A stretch of 64,000 nt of DNA, taken from assembly GCF_011761945.1 (NCBI RefSeq), contig NZ_JAASQV010000002.1, positions 806,001 to 870,000 of the forward strand. Direction: 5' to 3'. This document shows, in pieces, positions 42,253 to 52,255 of the stretch. Numbering within the stretch: the stretch's first letter is position 1; each line of letters opens with the position of its first letter. The notes beneath the pieces are model-generated. The model was given only the letters and a program-made list of their open reading frames with translations, was not told where the DNA came from and did not search any database. Source of the DNA: Sphingomonas leidyi. GTDB lineage: Bacteria > Pseudomonadota > Alphaproteobacteria > Sphingomonadales > Sphingomonadaceae. Both the position numbers and the translations under genes were made by a program.

Positions 42253-43920
42253 ATGGACGGCCAATTTGGCGCGCGCGGGTTCGAAGGCGCGGCGCCGGTT
42301 CCGACTTCCGGGGGCTTGCCCTCGCACGCGCCGGTCGAGCCGATCGGCGCGGTGCTGGAGATTGCCGGCTCGTCGAGCCAGGTGCTGCTCGATCCGGAGG
42401 CGCTGCACGCGCTCGGCGGCAATCCCGATCCCACCATCGCCAATGCCGGCCAGGTCGGCAGCCAGGTGAAGGTGCGCGTCGGCGCGACCTGGCTGATCGC
42501 CAATGTCCGCTCGCTCAAGCTCCAGGGCGAGCATATCGCCGCCTATATCGACTTTCTCGGCGAGGGCGACGAGGAGCGGCTGACGGGCAAGCTCTACAAG
42601 TTCCGCCGCGGCGTGACGCGCTATCCGACACCGGGCGCGCCGGTCTTCCCGGTGTCGACCGCGGACCTGAAGCAGATCTACGCCGCCGAGGATCGCGCCC
42701 ATGTCGAGATCGGCACGGTCTATCCGACGCGCGACATCCGCGCGGCCCTGTACGTCGATTCGATGCTCGGCAAGCATTTCGCGCTGCTCGGCTCGACCGG
42801 CACCGGCAAGTCGACCGCGACGGCGCTGATCCTGCATCGCATCTGCGAGATGGCGCCGCAAAGCCATGTGGTGATGATCGATCCGCACGGCGAATATGCC
42901 AGCGCCTTCAAGACCACGGGCGCGCTGTACGACGTCGGCAACCTGCAGATGCCGTACTGGCTGATGAATTTCGAGGAGCATTGCGAAGTGTTCCTCACCA
43001 CCTCGGGCTCGGACCGGCAGGTGGATGCGGACATCCTCGCCAAATGCGTGCTCGCCGCCAAGCAGAAGAACCGGCTGGCGGCGGAGATCGGCAAGCTCAC
43101 CGTCGATGCGCCGATCCCCTATCTCCTGTCGGATCTCACCCAGATCCTGCAGCTCGAAATGGGCAAGATGGACAAGGCGACCGACACGGCGCCGTATCTG
43201 CGCATCCGCTCCAAGATCGACGAGATCAAGGGCGATCCGCGCTACGCCTTCATGTTCTCGGGCATGCTGGTGGCGGACACGATGGCGAGCTTCCTCGCGC
43301 GGGTCTTCCGCCTGCCGGGCGACGGCAAGCCGATCTCGATCATCGACGTGTCGGGCGTGCCTTCGGAAATCACTTCGGTGGTGGTCGCGGTGCTCAGCCG
43401 CATGGTGTTCGACTTCGCGATCTGGTCGCGCGGGGAGAGCAAGCGGCCGATCCTGCTCGTCTGCGAGGAGGCGCATCGCTACGTCCCGAACGAGCGCAAT
43501 GCCGATGGCTCCTCGGTCGGCCGGATCCTCAGCCGGATCGCCAAGGAAGGCCGCAAATATGGCGTGTCGCTGGGCCTGATCACCCAGCGCCCCTCCGATC
43601 TGGCGGAAGGCGTGCTCTCGCAATGCGGCACGATCCTCTCGATGCGCCTCAACAACGAACGCGACCAGGCCTTTGTCAGGGCGGCGATGCCCGAAGGCGC
43701 GCGTGGCTTCCTCGATTCGATCCCCGCGCTGCGGAACCGCGAGTGCATTGCAGTGGGCGAAGGCGTGGCGACGCCGATCCGCCTGCTCTTCGATTCGCTC
43801 GAGGATGCCAAGCGGCCGGCATCGGACGATCCGCTCTTCTCCGAGCTGTGGCGCGACACCGGCGGCGAGGAACAGATCCTCGAGCGCACGATCCGCCGCT
43901 GGCGCGCACAGGGCAAGTGA
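42253..43920 (+). CDS. HerA-like ATPase (DUF87 family)
   Basis: 555 residues. The N-terminal HAS-barrel-like region (IGAVLEIAGSSSQVLLDPEAL, GSQVKVRVGATWLIANV) leads to a FtsK/HerA ATPase core with Walker A GSTGTGKST (180-188), MIDPHGEYASAF, and Walker B PILLVCEEAHRYVP, plus the later GLITQRPSDL and LRNRECIAVGEG. HerA proteins are hexameric DNA translocases, paired with NurA in archaea; bacterial forms also occur in defence systems. No nuclease gene is next to it, so a housekeeping role is as likely. The gene is preceded by GGGGAG and followed by a small GCCCC-GCAC-GGGGC hairpin (43926-43939). Confidence 0.88.
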   Translation: MDGQFGARGFEGAAPVPTSGGLPSHAPVEPIGAVLEIAGSSSQVLLDPEALHALGGNPDPTIANAGQVGSQVKVRVGATWLIANVRSLKLQGEHIAAYIDFLGEGDEERLTGKLYKFRRGVTRYPTPGAPVFPVSTADLKQIYAAEDRAHVEIGTVYPTRDIRAALYVDSMLGKHFALLGSTGTGKSTATALILHRICEMAPQSHVVMIDPHGEYASAFKTTGALYDVGNLQMPYWLMNFEEHCEVFLTTSGSDRQVDADILAKCVLAAKQKNRLAAEIGKLTVDAPIPYLLSDLTQILQLEMGKMDKATDTAPYLRIRSKIDEIKGDPRYAFMFSGMLVADTMASFLARVFRLPGDGKPISIIDVSGVPSEITSVVVAVLSRMVFDFAIWSRGESKRPILLVCEEAHRYVPNERNADGSSVGRILSRIAKEGRKYGVSLGLITQRPSDLAEGVLSQCGTILSMRLNNERDQAFVRAAMPEGARGFLDSIPALRNRECIAVGEGVATPIRLLFDSLEDAKRPASDDPLFSELWRDTGGEEQILERTIRRWRAQGK

Positions 43921-43944
43921 CCGGCGCCCCGCACGGGGCAGCCG

Positions 43945-44949
43945 TCAGAAATCGGCACCCAGCGTGAGCGCCGGGCCCGAGCCGGGCCGCGCCCCGCCCG
44001 CCACGCGCTGGCGCCAGTCGAGCGCGAGGCGCAGGTTGCGCACGGCAAGCGTGGCCGAGGGACCGATATCGAGCCGCTGTGCGTCGCGCTGCGCCGCGCC
44101 CCAGGCGCCTGCGCCGAGGGCGAAGCGCACCGGCCCGTTGGCACCGATCATGCGGGTGCCGCGCACCGCGCCATCGGCATAGGGGTCGGCGCGCCGGCGC
44201 AGCACCGCGCCGGCCTGGCCATAGGCTTCGAGCCGGAAGCCGCGCCATTCCGCATCGATTCCCGCGATCGTTCCCAGCCCGGTGCCGCCGGGATTGCGGT
44301 CGAGCCCGAAGCGGCGCTCGACGACCAGGCGGATGGGTGCCCGGGTCGGCTGCCATTCCAATCCCAGCGCCGCCTCGCGGTCCCTGCCTCGGAGCGGCGC
44401 GGTGAATCGGCCATAGGCGGCGATGCGGCTGCGCGGCGAGACCAGCCATGCCGCGCGCGCGCCTGCCTGTCCTCCGCCGATCTGCCCCCCGGGCGCGGCA
44501 CCCATATTCCCTTCGCCGCGGGCGACCATCCACATGCTCAGCGACCAGCGATCGGGCAGGGGGTCGAGCCGTTCGGGCGCGCTCGCGAGCGCCGGCGCTT
44601 CCCGCGCCGGCTGCGGGAGGAGGGACGGCAGGGAAACCGCGCCATATTGGGCGAGCGCCATCAGCGCGAGCTGCACGCTGGGATGCTCCTCGCCCAGCGG
44701 CACCCGATAGGCGGGCGGCGGCGATCGCATCCTTTGCGGCGGCATGGGTCTTCGCGGTATCGGCACCGGCGCTCGTAGCGGCATGCCGGCCGATGGCACG
44801 GGGTGCGGCACGGCGCGGGCGCGCGGCAGCGCCGCTTCGATCGCGGCGGGGAGCGATCCGGCCCGGGGCCAGAGCAGCGCCACGCGCACGCCGATCCAGG
44901 CGATAGTCACCATCGCGAGGAAACGGAGCGGCCGGCCGCGCCCGCGCAT
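43945..44949 (-). CDS. Putative outer-membrane barrel protein, NfrA C-terminal type
   Basis: 334 residues from an ATG in a TGATG overlap with the NfrB-like gene. An N-terminal hydrophobic segment (FLAMVTIAWIGVRVALLWP) precedes a Pro/Arg/Ala-rich linker, and the C-terminal 200 residues alternate polar and aromatic residues in beta-strand rhythm: GRFTAPLRGRDREAALGLEWQ, RLVVERRFGL, GFRLEAYGQAG, RFALGAGAWG, ending LTLGADF. The final Phe fits outer-membrane barrels. The pattern resembles the NfrA_C domain of the phage N4 receptor NfrA, but the TPR part of NfrA is absent. It probably exports the polymer made by the partner glycosyltransferase. Confidence 0.62.
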   Translation of the reverse strand: MRGRGRPLRFLAMVTIAWIGVRVALLWPRAGSLPAAIEAALPRARAVPHPVPSAGMPLRAPVPIPRRPMPPQRMRSPPPAYRVPLGEEHPSVQLALMALAQYGAVSLPSLLPQPAREAPALASAPERLDPLPDRWSLSMWMVARGEGNMGAAPGGQIGGGQAGARAAWLVSPRSRIAAYGRFTAPLRGRDREAALGLEWQPTRAPIRLVVERRFGLDRNPGGTGLGTIAGIDAEWRGFRLEAYGQAGAVLRRRADPYADGAVRGTRMIGANGPVRFALGAGAWGAAQRDAQRLDIGPSATLAVRNLRLALDWRQRVAGGARPGSGPALTLGADF

Positions 44950-46337
44950 CAGGCGCCGGCCGGCCGGAGATCGGGGAAACGATGCGCGGTCTTGTCCCAG
45001 CGCGGGGGCATCCCCCGGAGCATGGCGACATAGACGAACAGCGCGCGCCGCGCGGCCAGCAGCGCGACGGCGTTGCTCGAGAATATGCGAGGCACGGACC
45101 ACAGCGCCTCCCGCCAGCCATAGGCATGGCCGACGAACGCCGCACGCACCGCGAGCCGCCAGACGAGCAGCCCGAAAGTGGCCAGGAGCAGCCCGCGCAT
45201 CAGCGCCGGCGGCATCGCCGGGTCGGTGCCCGCCAGCAGATGTGCGCCGAGGGAGAGTGCCCAGGCGAGGATCGAGAGATAGGCCAGGGCGAGCACCGGG
45301 ATCTCCAGCGTCGCGCGCCGGTCGCGCATCCGCATCCAATTGTCCCCGATCCGCCGCCATCCGCCCCAGCCGGTCCGGTCCCAGCCGGCGAGCGCGATGC
45401 CGATCATCCAGCGCGCCTTCTGCCGCACGGCGGCGTCGATCCTGTCCGGGAAATAGGCACGCACCGCCACCGGCGGCCCGCCCGGCGCTTCGGCGATGCG
45501 CATCAGCCGCGCCGGCATGCCCATCGTCGCCAGGGTGAGGCCCAGCTCATAGTCCTCGACCAGGCTGTCGGCATCGAAGGGCGCGCCGCCTCGCATCGCC
45601 GCCAGCCGCGCCAGCGCCTCCCGCCGGATCGCGCAGCCGACCCCCGCAAAGGGCAGGCCCGCGCCCACTGTCTGGCGCACCACCAGCGCCCGGCCATGGG
45701 CTTCGGCGAACTCGTCGAGATAATGGCCGGCGAAGAAGCGCGAATGCCGGTGCGCGAGCGGCAGCACCGGCAGCTGGACCGCGGCATGATCGATCAGGCC
45801 GTGCGCAAAGACGCGCAGCTCGAGCGGATGCACCACGTCCTCGGCATCGTGCAGCGCCACGGCGCTGGCGACGAAGCCTTCCGCCGCTTCGTCGCGCAGC
45901 AGCGCGCGCCACAGCGTGTTGAGGCAGTCCGCCTTGGTCGAAGGGCCGGGGGCCGCGCCGATCACCAGCCGCACCCGGGCGTCCGCCAGCGCCACGTCCG
46001 CCACGGCCGCGATCGTCGCGGGATCGTTGGGATAGGTGCCGACATAGATCCGGTAATCCGGATGATCGAAGCGCTTGAGCGCGGCCCGCAGCATGCTGCC
46101 GATCACCGCGGACTCGTCCCATGCGGGCACGAACACCACGATGCGCCCCGCCGGCGCCGGCCCCGCCAGCGCGAGCGGGGCCGGCTGCCGGCCGCGCAGG
46201 CGCCGCGCCAGGTAGATCAGGTCGACGCACAGATCGTCGATACCGCCGATGACGAACCACAAGGCGGCGAACAGAGTCATCTCGCGCGCGATCGCGTCGA
46301 CCCAGAGGATCGCTCCTTCCCCCAACGCTGCCCCCAT
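44949..46337 (-). CDS. NfrB-like inner-membrane glycosyltransferase, family 2, without the c-di-GMP-binding tail
   Basis: 462 residues. An N-terminal membrane helix, a cytoplasmic GT2 domain and several C-terminal helices. It follows E. coli NfrB block by block: IVVFVPAWDESAVIGSML, YVGTYPNDPATI, PGPSTKADCLNTLW, LHDAEDVVHPLELRVF, YLDEFAEAHGRALVVR, FDADSLVEDYELGLTL and VRQKARWMIGIALAGWDRTG. The metal-binding DAED, the acceptor-site SLVEDYELG and the QKARW motif are all present, so catalysis should work. The chain stops just after WDKTAHRFP, where NfrB goes on into MshEN (c-di-GMP sensing) repeats; this tail is missing. Start is ATG at 46337, divergent from the alpha-2-macroglobulin gene. Confidence 0.8.
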   Translation of the reverse strand: MGAALGEGAILWVDAIAREMTLFAALWFVIGGIDDLCVDLIYLARRLRGRQPAPLALAGPAPAGRIVVFVPAWDESAVIGSMLRAALKRFDHPDYRIYVGTYPNDPATIAAVADVALADARVRLVIGAAPGPSTKADCLNTLWRALLRDEAAEGFVASAVALHDAEDVVHPLELRVFAHGLIDHAAVQLPVLPLAHRHSRFFAGHYLDEFAEAHGRALVVRQTVGAGLPFAGVGCAIRREALARLAAMRGGAPFDADSLVEDYELGLTLATMGMPARLMRIAEAPGGPPVAVRAYFPDRIDAAVRQKARWMIGIALAGWDRTGWGGWRRIGDNWMRMRDRRATLEIPVLALAYLSILAWALSLGAHLLAGTDPAMPPALMRGLLLATFGLLVWRLAVRAAFVGHAYGWREALWSVPRIFSSNAVALLAARRALFVYVAMLRGMPPRWDKTAHRFPDLRPAGA

Positions 46338-46492
46338 TCCCCCGATTCGGAGATGGAACTAAACCGTGCCGCTCTCGGAACGATCAAGCCGATTGGTGCA
46401 TTTCCCTCCGAAACGGAGACGGTTAATTCGTCGCTGGACTCGCAGTGGTGCCCGGCTATCGTGCCCATCGCTGCCCGAGGGGGAGGTTGTCG

Positions 46493-49400
46493 ATGAAGCT
46501 CGTTGCCCGGCTTGGCGTATTGGCTCTGGTCCTGGCGCCCATCGGGGCGGTCACTGCGTTCGGCGACAACAGCCCGCAGGTCGAGATGGCGACGCCCGGC
46601 GTCGGCGACGGCGCGATCGAGCGTTTCACCGCCCGCTTCAACGTGGCGATGGTGCCCCTGGGCGATCCGCGCGCCGAATCGCCGTTCAAGGTCGATTGCC
46701 CGGTCGGCGGCCAGGGCCGCTGGGTCGACCAGCAGACCTTCGTCCACGAATTCACCGGGCCGCTCCCCGGCGGCGTCACCTGCAAGTTCACGCTGCGCGA
46801 CGGGCTCAAGAGCCTGTCGGGCTATGCGCTGCAGGGCCAGAAGGAGTTCACCGTCGATTCGGGCGGGCCGATCGCCCGCGCGGTGCTGCCCAATCGCTAT
46901 GGCAGCGAGATCGAGGAGGACCAGGTCTTCGTCGTCGCGGCGAACCTGGCGCCCGATCCCGCCTCGGTCGGCGCCAACGCCTATTGCGCGGTCGACGGGC
47001 TGGGCGAGAAGATCCCGGTCGACGTGCTTCCCGCCGATGTCGCGCCCAAGCTGCTGGCCGATCTCGGCACCGATCGCTGGGAAGTGCGCAGCTTCCTGAC
47101 CGAGGCCGGCCTGCCCCAGGCGCTGCCCGAAAAGGCGGAGGATCGCGCCAAGTCCCTCGCCAGCGTCGTCGCGGTGAAGTGCCGCCGGCCGCTGCCCGCC
47201 GGCCGCGACATGGCGCTGGTCTGGGGCAAGGACATCAAGAGCGCCTCGGGCCGCGCCGCCGGCACCGACCAGCGTTTCGACTTCACCGTGCGCAAGGAAT
47301 TCAGCGCCCGCTTCGAATGCTCGCGCGTCAACCCGCAGGCGGGCTGCAGCCCGGTGCAGGACGCCTGGGTGCGCTTCTCCGCGCCGATCCCCAGGGCCCA
47401 GGCCGAGGCGGTGCGCATCCGGACGGCCGACGGCGAGGAACTGGCGCCGGTCTTCGGCGACGACGACAAGAACAAGGCGGCGGTCGCCGACCTGAAGTTC
47501 AAGGCGCCGCTCCCGGCCGAGACCACCGCCAAGCTGATCCTTCCCGCCGATGTGAAGGACGAGAGCGGCCGCAAGCTCGCCAATGCGGAGCGCTTCCCGC
47601 TCGACGTCAAGTTCGACGCGCCGCCGCCGCTGGTGAAGTTCGCCGGCAATTTCGGCATCCTCGAAGCGAAGGAGGGCGGCGTCCTCCCGGTCTCGGTCCG
47701 CAACGTCGAGCCCGAGCTGCAGGGCAGCCAGATGACCGTGACCGGCCAGAGCCTGAAGGTCGAGGGCGGCGACGGCGAGATCGCCAAATGGTTCCGCGCG
47801 CTCGCCGACGCGGCCGAGGACAAGTCCGACGAAGTGAAGCGCGGCACCGAGACCGTGCGGATCAACCAGACCGGCGCCAAGCCGCTGCTCACCTCGGCCA
47901 GCGGCAAGCCGCTCAAGATCGGCCTGCCGGGCAAGGGCAAGGATTTCGAAGTGGTCGGCATCCCGCTCGGCCAGCCCGGCTTCTACATCGTCGAACTCGC
48001 CAGCCCGCGGCTCGGCGAGGCGCTGCTCGGCCGCAAGGCGCCGCGCTACGTCGCGGCCGGCGCGCTGGTCACCAATATGAGCGTCCATTTCAAATGGGGC
48101 CGCGACCAGTCGCTGGTCTGGGTGACGGCGCTCGACAGCGGGCAGGGCGTGGGCGACGCCGAGGTGCGCGTCACCGACGCCTGCACCGGCCAGCTGCTCG
48201 CCAAGGGCAAGACCGATGCCTCGGGCCGCCTCGGCGTTCCCGCCGGCCTGCCCGAGCCGCAGACCTATACGAGCTGCGACCATGGCAGCAACGACGTGCT
48301 GATGATTTCGGCGCGCAAGGCCGACGACTTCAGCTTCACCCTCACTCAGTGGGGCGACGGCATCCGCCCGTTCGATTTCGACCTGAACTATGGCTGGTCT
48401 GCGCCCGAGCAGAAGTTCCACACCGTGTTCGACCGTGCGCTCGTCCGCCAGGGCGAGACGATCCACATGAAGCACATCGTCCGCCAGCCGATCGCCACGG
48501 GCTTCGCGCCGTCGCCGGCGTTCAGCGGCACGCTGCGCCTCAGCCATCGCGGGTCGGACACGCAATATGACCTGCCGCTCGCCATCGACGCGAACGGTGC
48601 CGGCGAGACCCAATGGACCGCCCCCCAGGGCGCCAAGATGGGCGATTACGACCTCACCGTCCTGGTCAAGGACGCGGAGGGCAAGGAGAAGACGCTCTGG
48701 ACCGGCCAGTCGTTCAAGGTCGACGAATACAAGCTGCCGACGATGAAGGCCTCGGTCGCCGGGCCCAAGGATGCCGCGGTACGGCCGGGTACGCTGCCGC
48801 TCGACCTGTTCGTCGGCTATCTCTCGGGCGGCGGTGCGGCGAACCTGCCGGTCGAGACGCGCATCGGCTATTTCGCCGACTTCAAGACCCCGGACGGCTA
48901 TGACGGCTACAGCTTCGGCGGCCGCGCCATGGCCGAGGGCACCAAGCCGATGAACGGCGAGGGCGAGGACGAGCAGGTCCAGCTGCCGCCGACCCAGACG
49001 CTGCCCGCCACGCTGGGCGCGGACGGGACCACCCGGATCAATGCCGAAGTGCCGCAGACGCTCGAGCAGAACACCACGATGCTGGTCGAGATGGATTATC
49101 AGGACGCCAACGGCCAGATCCTGACCTCGTCGCGCCGCATCCCGATCTTCACCTCCGCGGTCCAGCTCGGCATCAAGAGCGACGGCTGGCTGATGAAGCA
49201 GGACGATCTGCGCCTGCGCTTCGTCGCGCTCGACACTGCGGGCAAGCCGCTCGCCAACCAGGCGGTCTCGGTCGAGCTCTACAGCCGCCAGATCCTGACG
49301 GCCCGGCGCCGGCTGATCGGCGGCTTCTATGCCTATGACAACCAGATGAAGACGACCAAGCTGTCGGCCACCTGCTCGGCGACCACCGATGCGCAGGGGC

Positions 49401-52255
49401 TGGCGAGCTGCCAGCTCAACCCGGGCATATCGGGCGAAGTCTATGCGGTGGCGACCACCAAGGACGCCAATGGCAATGTCGCCCGCGCGACCAAGTCGGC
49501 CTGGCTGGTCGGCGACGACGACTGGTGGTTCGGCGGCGACAATGGCGACCGCATGGACGTCATCCCCGAGAAGCTGGAGTACAAGGCGGGCGAGACGGCC
49601 AAGTTCCAGGTCCGGATGCCCTTCCGCGACGCGACCGCGCTGGTCACGGTCGAGCGGGAAGGCGTGCTCTCCAGCTTCGTCGTCGGCCTCGCCGGCAAGG
49701 ATCCGGTGATCGAGGTGCCGATGCCGGGCGACTATGCACCGGACGTGTTCGTCTCGGTCATGGCGGTGCGCGGGCGCGTGTCCGGCTGGCAGAACTGGCG
49801 CTCCAGCATGGCCCGCGACTGGGGGGCGCCCTGGTCGAAGGACGGCGGCGAGGCGACCGCGACCGTCGACCTTGCCAAGCCCGCCTATCGCCTGGGCATC
49901 GCCAAGGTGAAGGTCGGCTGGGAAGGCCATAAGCTCGATGTCGCGGTGAAGGCCGACAAGGCGAGCTATGCCGCGCGCGACACGGCCAATGTCGACGTGA
50001 CGGTGAAGAGCCCCGACGGCAAGCCCGCCGCCTCGGCGGACGTGGCCTTCGTCGCGGTGGACGAAGCGCTGCTCCAGCTGGCTCCGAACGACAGCTGGAA
50101 CCTGCTCGATGCGATGATGGGCGATCGCCCGATCTCGGTGCTCACGTCGACCGCGCAGACCCAGGTGGTCGGCAAGCGGCATTACGGCAAGAAGGCGGTG
50201 GAAGCCGGCGGCGGTGGCGGCGGCGGGGATCTCTCGGGCCTCAACCGCGAGAATTTCCAGCCGGTGCTGCTCTGGAAGGGCAAGGTCGCGCTCGATGCCG
50301 ATGGCCATGCCAGGGTCGCGGTGCCGCTCAACGACGCACTGACTTCGTTCAAGCTCGTCGCGGTGGCGACCGCCGGTCCGCAGCTCTTCGGCACGGGCAT
50401 GGCGAGCATCCGCGCCTCGCAGGACCTGACCATCTATCCGGGCCTGCCGCAGCTGGTGCGCACGGGCGACCAGTTCGGGGCGATGTTCACGCTGCGCAAC
50501 GGCTCGAACAAGCCGATGAAGGTGACCGCCACGGTGGCGCTCAACCCGGCCTATGCCACCGGCAAGCCGCTGACCGTGGAAATCCCGGCGGGCGGCGCCG
50601 CCCCGGTGGTGTGGAACCTCACCGCGCCGCCGCGCGACGGCAAGCTCAGCTGGACGGTCACCGCCAAGACCGCCGACGGCAAGTCGAGCGACAGGGTGAC
50701 GATCGCCCAGGCAGTGGCGCCGGCGGTGCCCGTGGAGACCTGGGCGGCGACGCTCGGCCGGGTCGGCCCCGGCACCCAGTTCGCCATCGCGCCGCCCGCG
50801 GGCGCACTGCCCGGCTTCGGCGCAGTCGAGGTGAGCCTTACCGACAGCCTCGCGCCGCCGCTCTCGGGGGTGCGCGACTATATGCGCGCCTATCCCTATA
50901 ATTGCCTCGAGCAGCGCACGTCGCGCGCGATCGCGCTGGGCGACACGGGCATGTGGAACCTGATCGCGAGCGACATGCCCGCCTATCAGGACGGCGACGG
51001 GCTGCTGCGCTACTGGCCGGGCGACTGGCCCGGTTCGGAAGCGTTGACCGCCTATATCCTCTCGGCCAGCGCCGAGGCCGGGCTGCCGCTGCCGGATGGC
51101 CCCAGGGCCAAGATGCTCGATGCGATGAAGGCGGTGCTCGACGGCCGCCTGCGCCACGAGGATTATGGCGATGTCCGCCTGCAGCGCGTCGCCGCCTTCA
51201 CGGCGCTGGCGCGGCAGGGGGCGGCGACGGCGGCGATGCTCGGCCAGATCGGCATGGCGCCGGCGGAGATGCCCACGGCCACGCTTTCCGACTATGCGAT
51301 GGCGCTCGGCAAGGTGCAGGGGCTGGCCAATGGCGCGCAGCTGCGCCTCGACGCCGAGAAGGTGTTGCGCACCCGGCTCGTCTATGAGGGCACTCGCGTC
51401 GACCTGTCGGACAAGGGCCGCATGGCCTGGTGGCTGATGTCGTCGGACGACGAGGCGGCGATCAAGGCGCTGCTCGCCACGCTCGGCCGCCCGGGCTGGG
51501 AGAATGATGCGGCCAAGTTGATGGTCGGCATCGCCTCGCGCCAGCAGCGCGGCCATTGGGACACCACGACTGCCAATGCCTGGGGCACGATCCTCGCGCG
51601 GCGCTTCATGGGCCTCTATCCGGCCGAGGCGATCGCGGGCGTCACCACTGCCAGCTTCGGCGGCAACAGCCCGCTGAGCCTCAACTGGCCGCTCGCCGAG
51701 CCGCAGCGCAGCTTCGGCTTCCCGCTGCCGGCGCAGACCACGCCGCTGGTGATGAGCCAGTCGGGCGGCGCGGGCCCCTGGGCGTTCGTGCGGGTGAAGG
51801 CGGCCGTGCCGCTCACCCAGCCGCTGATGGCCGGGTACAAGATGACCAAGAAGGTCGAGGCGGTGAAGCAGGCCGTCGCCGGCAGCTGGTCGCGCGGCGA
51901 CGTGGTCAAGGTGACGATCAGCGTCGAGGCGTCGGCCGAGCGCAACTGGGTGGTGGTCAACGATCCGGTGCCCGCGGGCGCGACGATCGTCGGCAATCTC
52001 GGCGGCCAGTCCGAACTGCTCGCCAAGGACAGCGGGACCAGCGAGGGCGTCTCGCCCAACTATGTCGAGCGCGGCAATGACAGCTGGCGCGCCTTTTACG
52101 GCTGGGTGCCGCGCGGCAGCTTCACGGTGTCGTATGTGATGCGGCTCGATGCGGCGGGCAAGTTCAACCTGCCCGCGACGCGAGTCGAGGCGATGTACGC
52201 GCCCGAGATCCGCGCGCAGCTGCCCAATGCCGTGATGACCGTGGCGCAGCGGTGA
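46493..52255 (+). CDS. Bacterial alpha-2-macroglobulin with thioester (YfhM-like)
   Basis: 1920 residues. A signal peptide (MKLVARLGVLALVLAPIGAVTAFG) leads into a chain of MG domains, an A2M domain around KAVEAGGGGGGG and LSGLNRENFQPVLLWKGKV, and a thioester domain with YNCLEQ (Cys1471 to Gln1474). This is the periplasmic trap that binds attacking proteases covalently. There is no lipobox, unlike E. coli YfhM, so the protein may be free in the periplasm. The ATG at 46493 has GGGAGG upstream; an in-frame GTG at 46445 lacks one. It is coupled by a GTGA overlap to pbpC, its usual partner. Confidence 0.94.
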   Translation: MKLVARLGVLALVLAPIGAVTAFGDNSPQVEMATPGVGDGAIERFTARFNVAMVPLGDPRAESPFKVDCPVGGQGRWVDQQTFVHEFTGPLPGGVTCKFTLRDGLKSLSGYALQGQKEFTVDSGGPIARAVLPNRYGSEIEEDQVFVVAANLAPDPASVGANAYCAVDGLGEKIPVDVLPADVAPKLLADLGTDRWEVRSFLTEAGLPQALPEKAEDRAKSLASVVAVKCRRPLPAGRDMALVWGKDIKSASGRAAGTDQRFDFTVRKEFSARFECSRVNPQAGCSPVQDAWVRFSAPIPRAQAEAVRIRTADGEELAPVFGDDDKNKAAVADLKFKAPLPAETTAKLILPADVKDESGRKLANAERFPLDVKFDAPPPLVKFAGNFGILEAKEGGVLPVSVRNVEPELQGSQMTVTGQSLKVEGGDGEIAKWFRALADAAEDKSDEVKRGTETVRINQTGAKPLLTSASGKPLKIGLPGKGKDFEVVGIPLGQPGFYIVELASPRLGEALLGRKAPRYVAAGALVTNMSVHFKWGRDQSLVWVTALDSGQGVGDAEVRVTDACTGQLLAKGKTDASGRLGVPAGLPEPQTYTSCDHGSNDVLMISARKADDFSFTLTQWGDGIRPFDFDLNYGWSAPEQKFHTVFDRALVRQGETIHMKHIVRQPIATGFAPSPAFSGTLRLSHRGSDTQYDLPLAIDANGAGETQWTAPQGAKMGDYDLTVLVKDAEGKEKTLWTGQSFKVDEYKLPTMKASVAGPKDAAVRPGTLPLDLFVGYLSGGGAANLPVETRIGYFADFKTPDGYDGYSFGGRAMAEGTKPMNGEGEDEQVQLPPTQTLPATLGADGTTRINAEVPQTLEQNTTMLVEMDYQDANGQILTSSRRIPIFTSAVQLGIKSDGWLMKQDDLRLRFVALDTAGKPLANQAVSVELYSRQILTARRRLIGGFYAYDNQMKTTKLSATCSATTDAQGLASCQLNPGISGEVYAVATTKDANGNVARATKSAWLVGDDDWWFGGDNGDRMDVIPEKLEYKAGETAKFQVRMPFRDATALVTVEREGVLSSFVVGLAGKDPVIEVPMPGDYAPDVFVSVMAVRGRVSGWQNWRSSMARDWGAPWSKDGGEATATVDLAKPAYRLGIAKVKVGWEGHKLDVAVKADKASYAARDTANVDVTVKSPDGKPAASADVAFVAVDEALLQLAPNDSWNLLDAMMGDRPISVLTSTAQTQVVGKRHYGKKAVEAGGGGGGGDLSGLNRENFQPVLLWKGKVALDADGHARVAVPLNDALTSFKLVAVATAGPQLFGTGMASIRASQDLTIYPGLPQLVRTGDQFGAMFTLRNGSNKPMKVTATVALNPAYATGKPLTVEIPAGGAAPVVWNLTAPPRDGKLSWTVTAKTADGKSSDRVTIAQAVAPAVPVETWAATLGRVGPGTQFAIAPPAGALPGFGAVEVSLTDSLAPPLSGVRDYMRAYPYNCLEQRTSRAIALGDTGMWNLIASDMPAYQDGDGLLRYWPGDWPGSEALTAYILSASAEAGLPLPDGPRAKMLDAMKAVLDGRLRHEDYGDVRLQRVAAFTALARQGAATAAMLGQIGMAPAEMPTATLSDYAMALGKVQGLANGAQLRLDAEKVLRTRLVYEGTRVDLSDKGRMAWWLMSSDDEAAIKALLATLGRPGWENDAAKLMVGIASRQQRGHWDTTTANAWGTILARRFMGLYPAEAIAGVTTASFGGNSPLSLNWPLAEPQRSFGFPLPAQTTPLVMSQSGGAGPWAFVRVKAAVPLTQPLMAGYKMTKKVEAVKQAVAGSWSRGDVVKVTISVEASAERNWVVVNDPVPAGATIVGNLGGQSELLAKDSGTSEGVSPNYVERGNDSWRAFYGWVPRGSFTVSYVMRLDAAGKFNLPATRVEAMYAPEIRAQLPNAVMTVAQR

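Noticed and set aside
42253-43920. The HerA-like ATPase as part of an antiphage defence pair
   Set aside because: No NurA, SIR2 or other nuclease/effector partner is adjacent; the neighbours are ordinary exporters and envelope genes.
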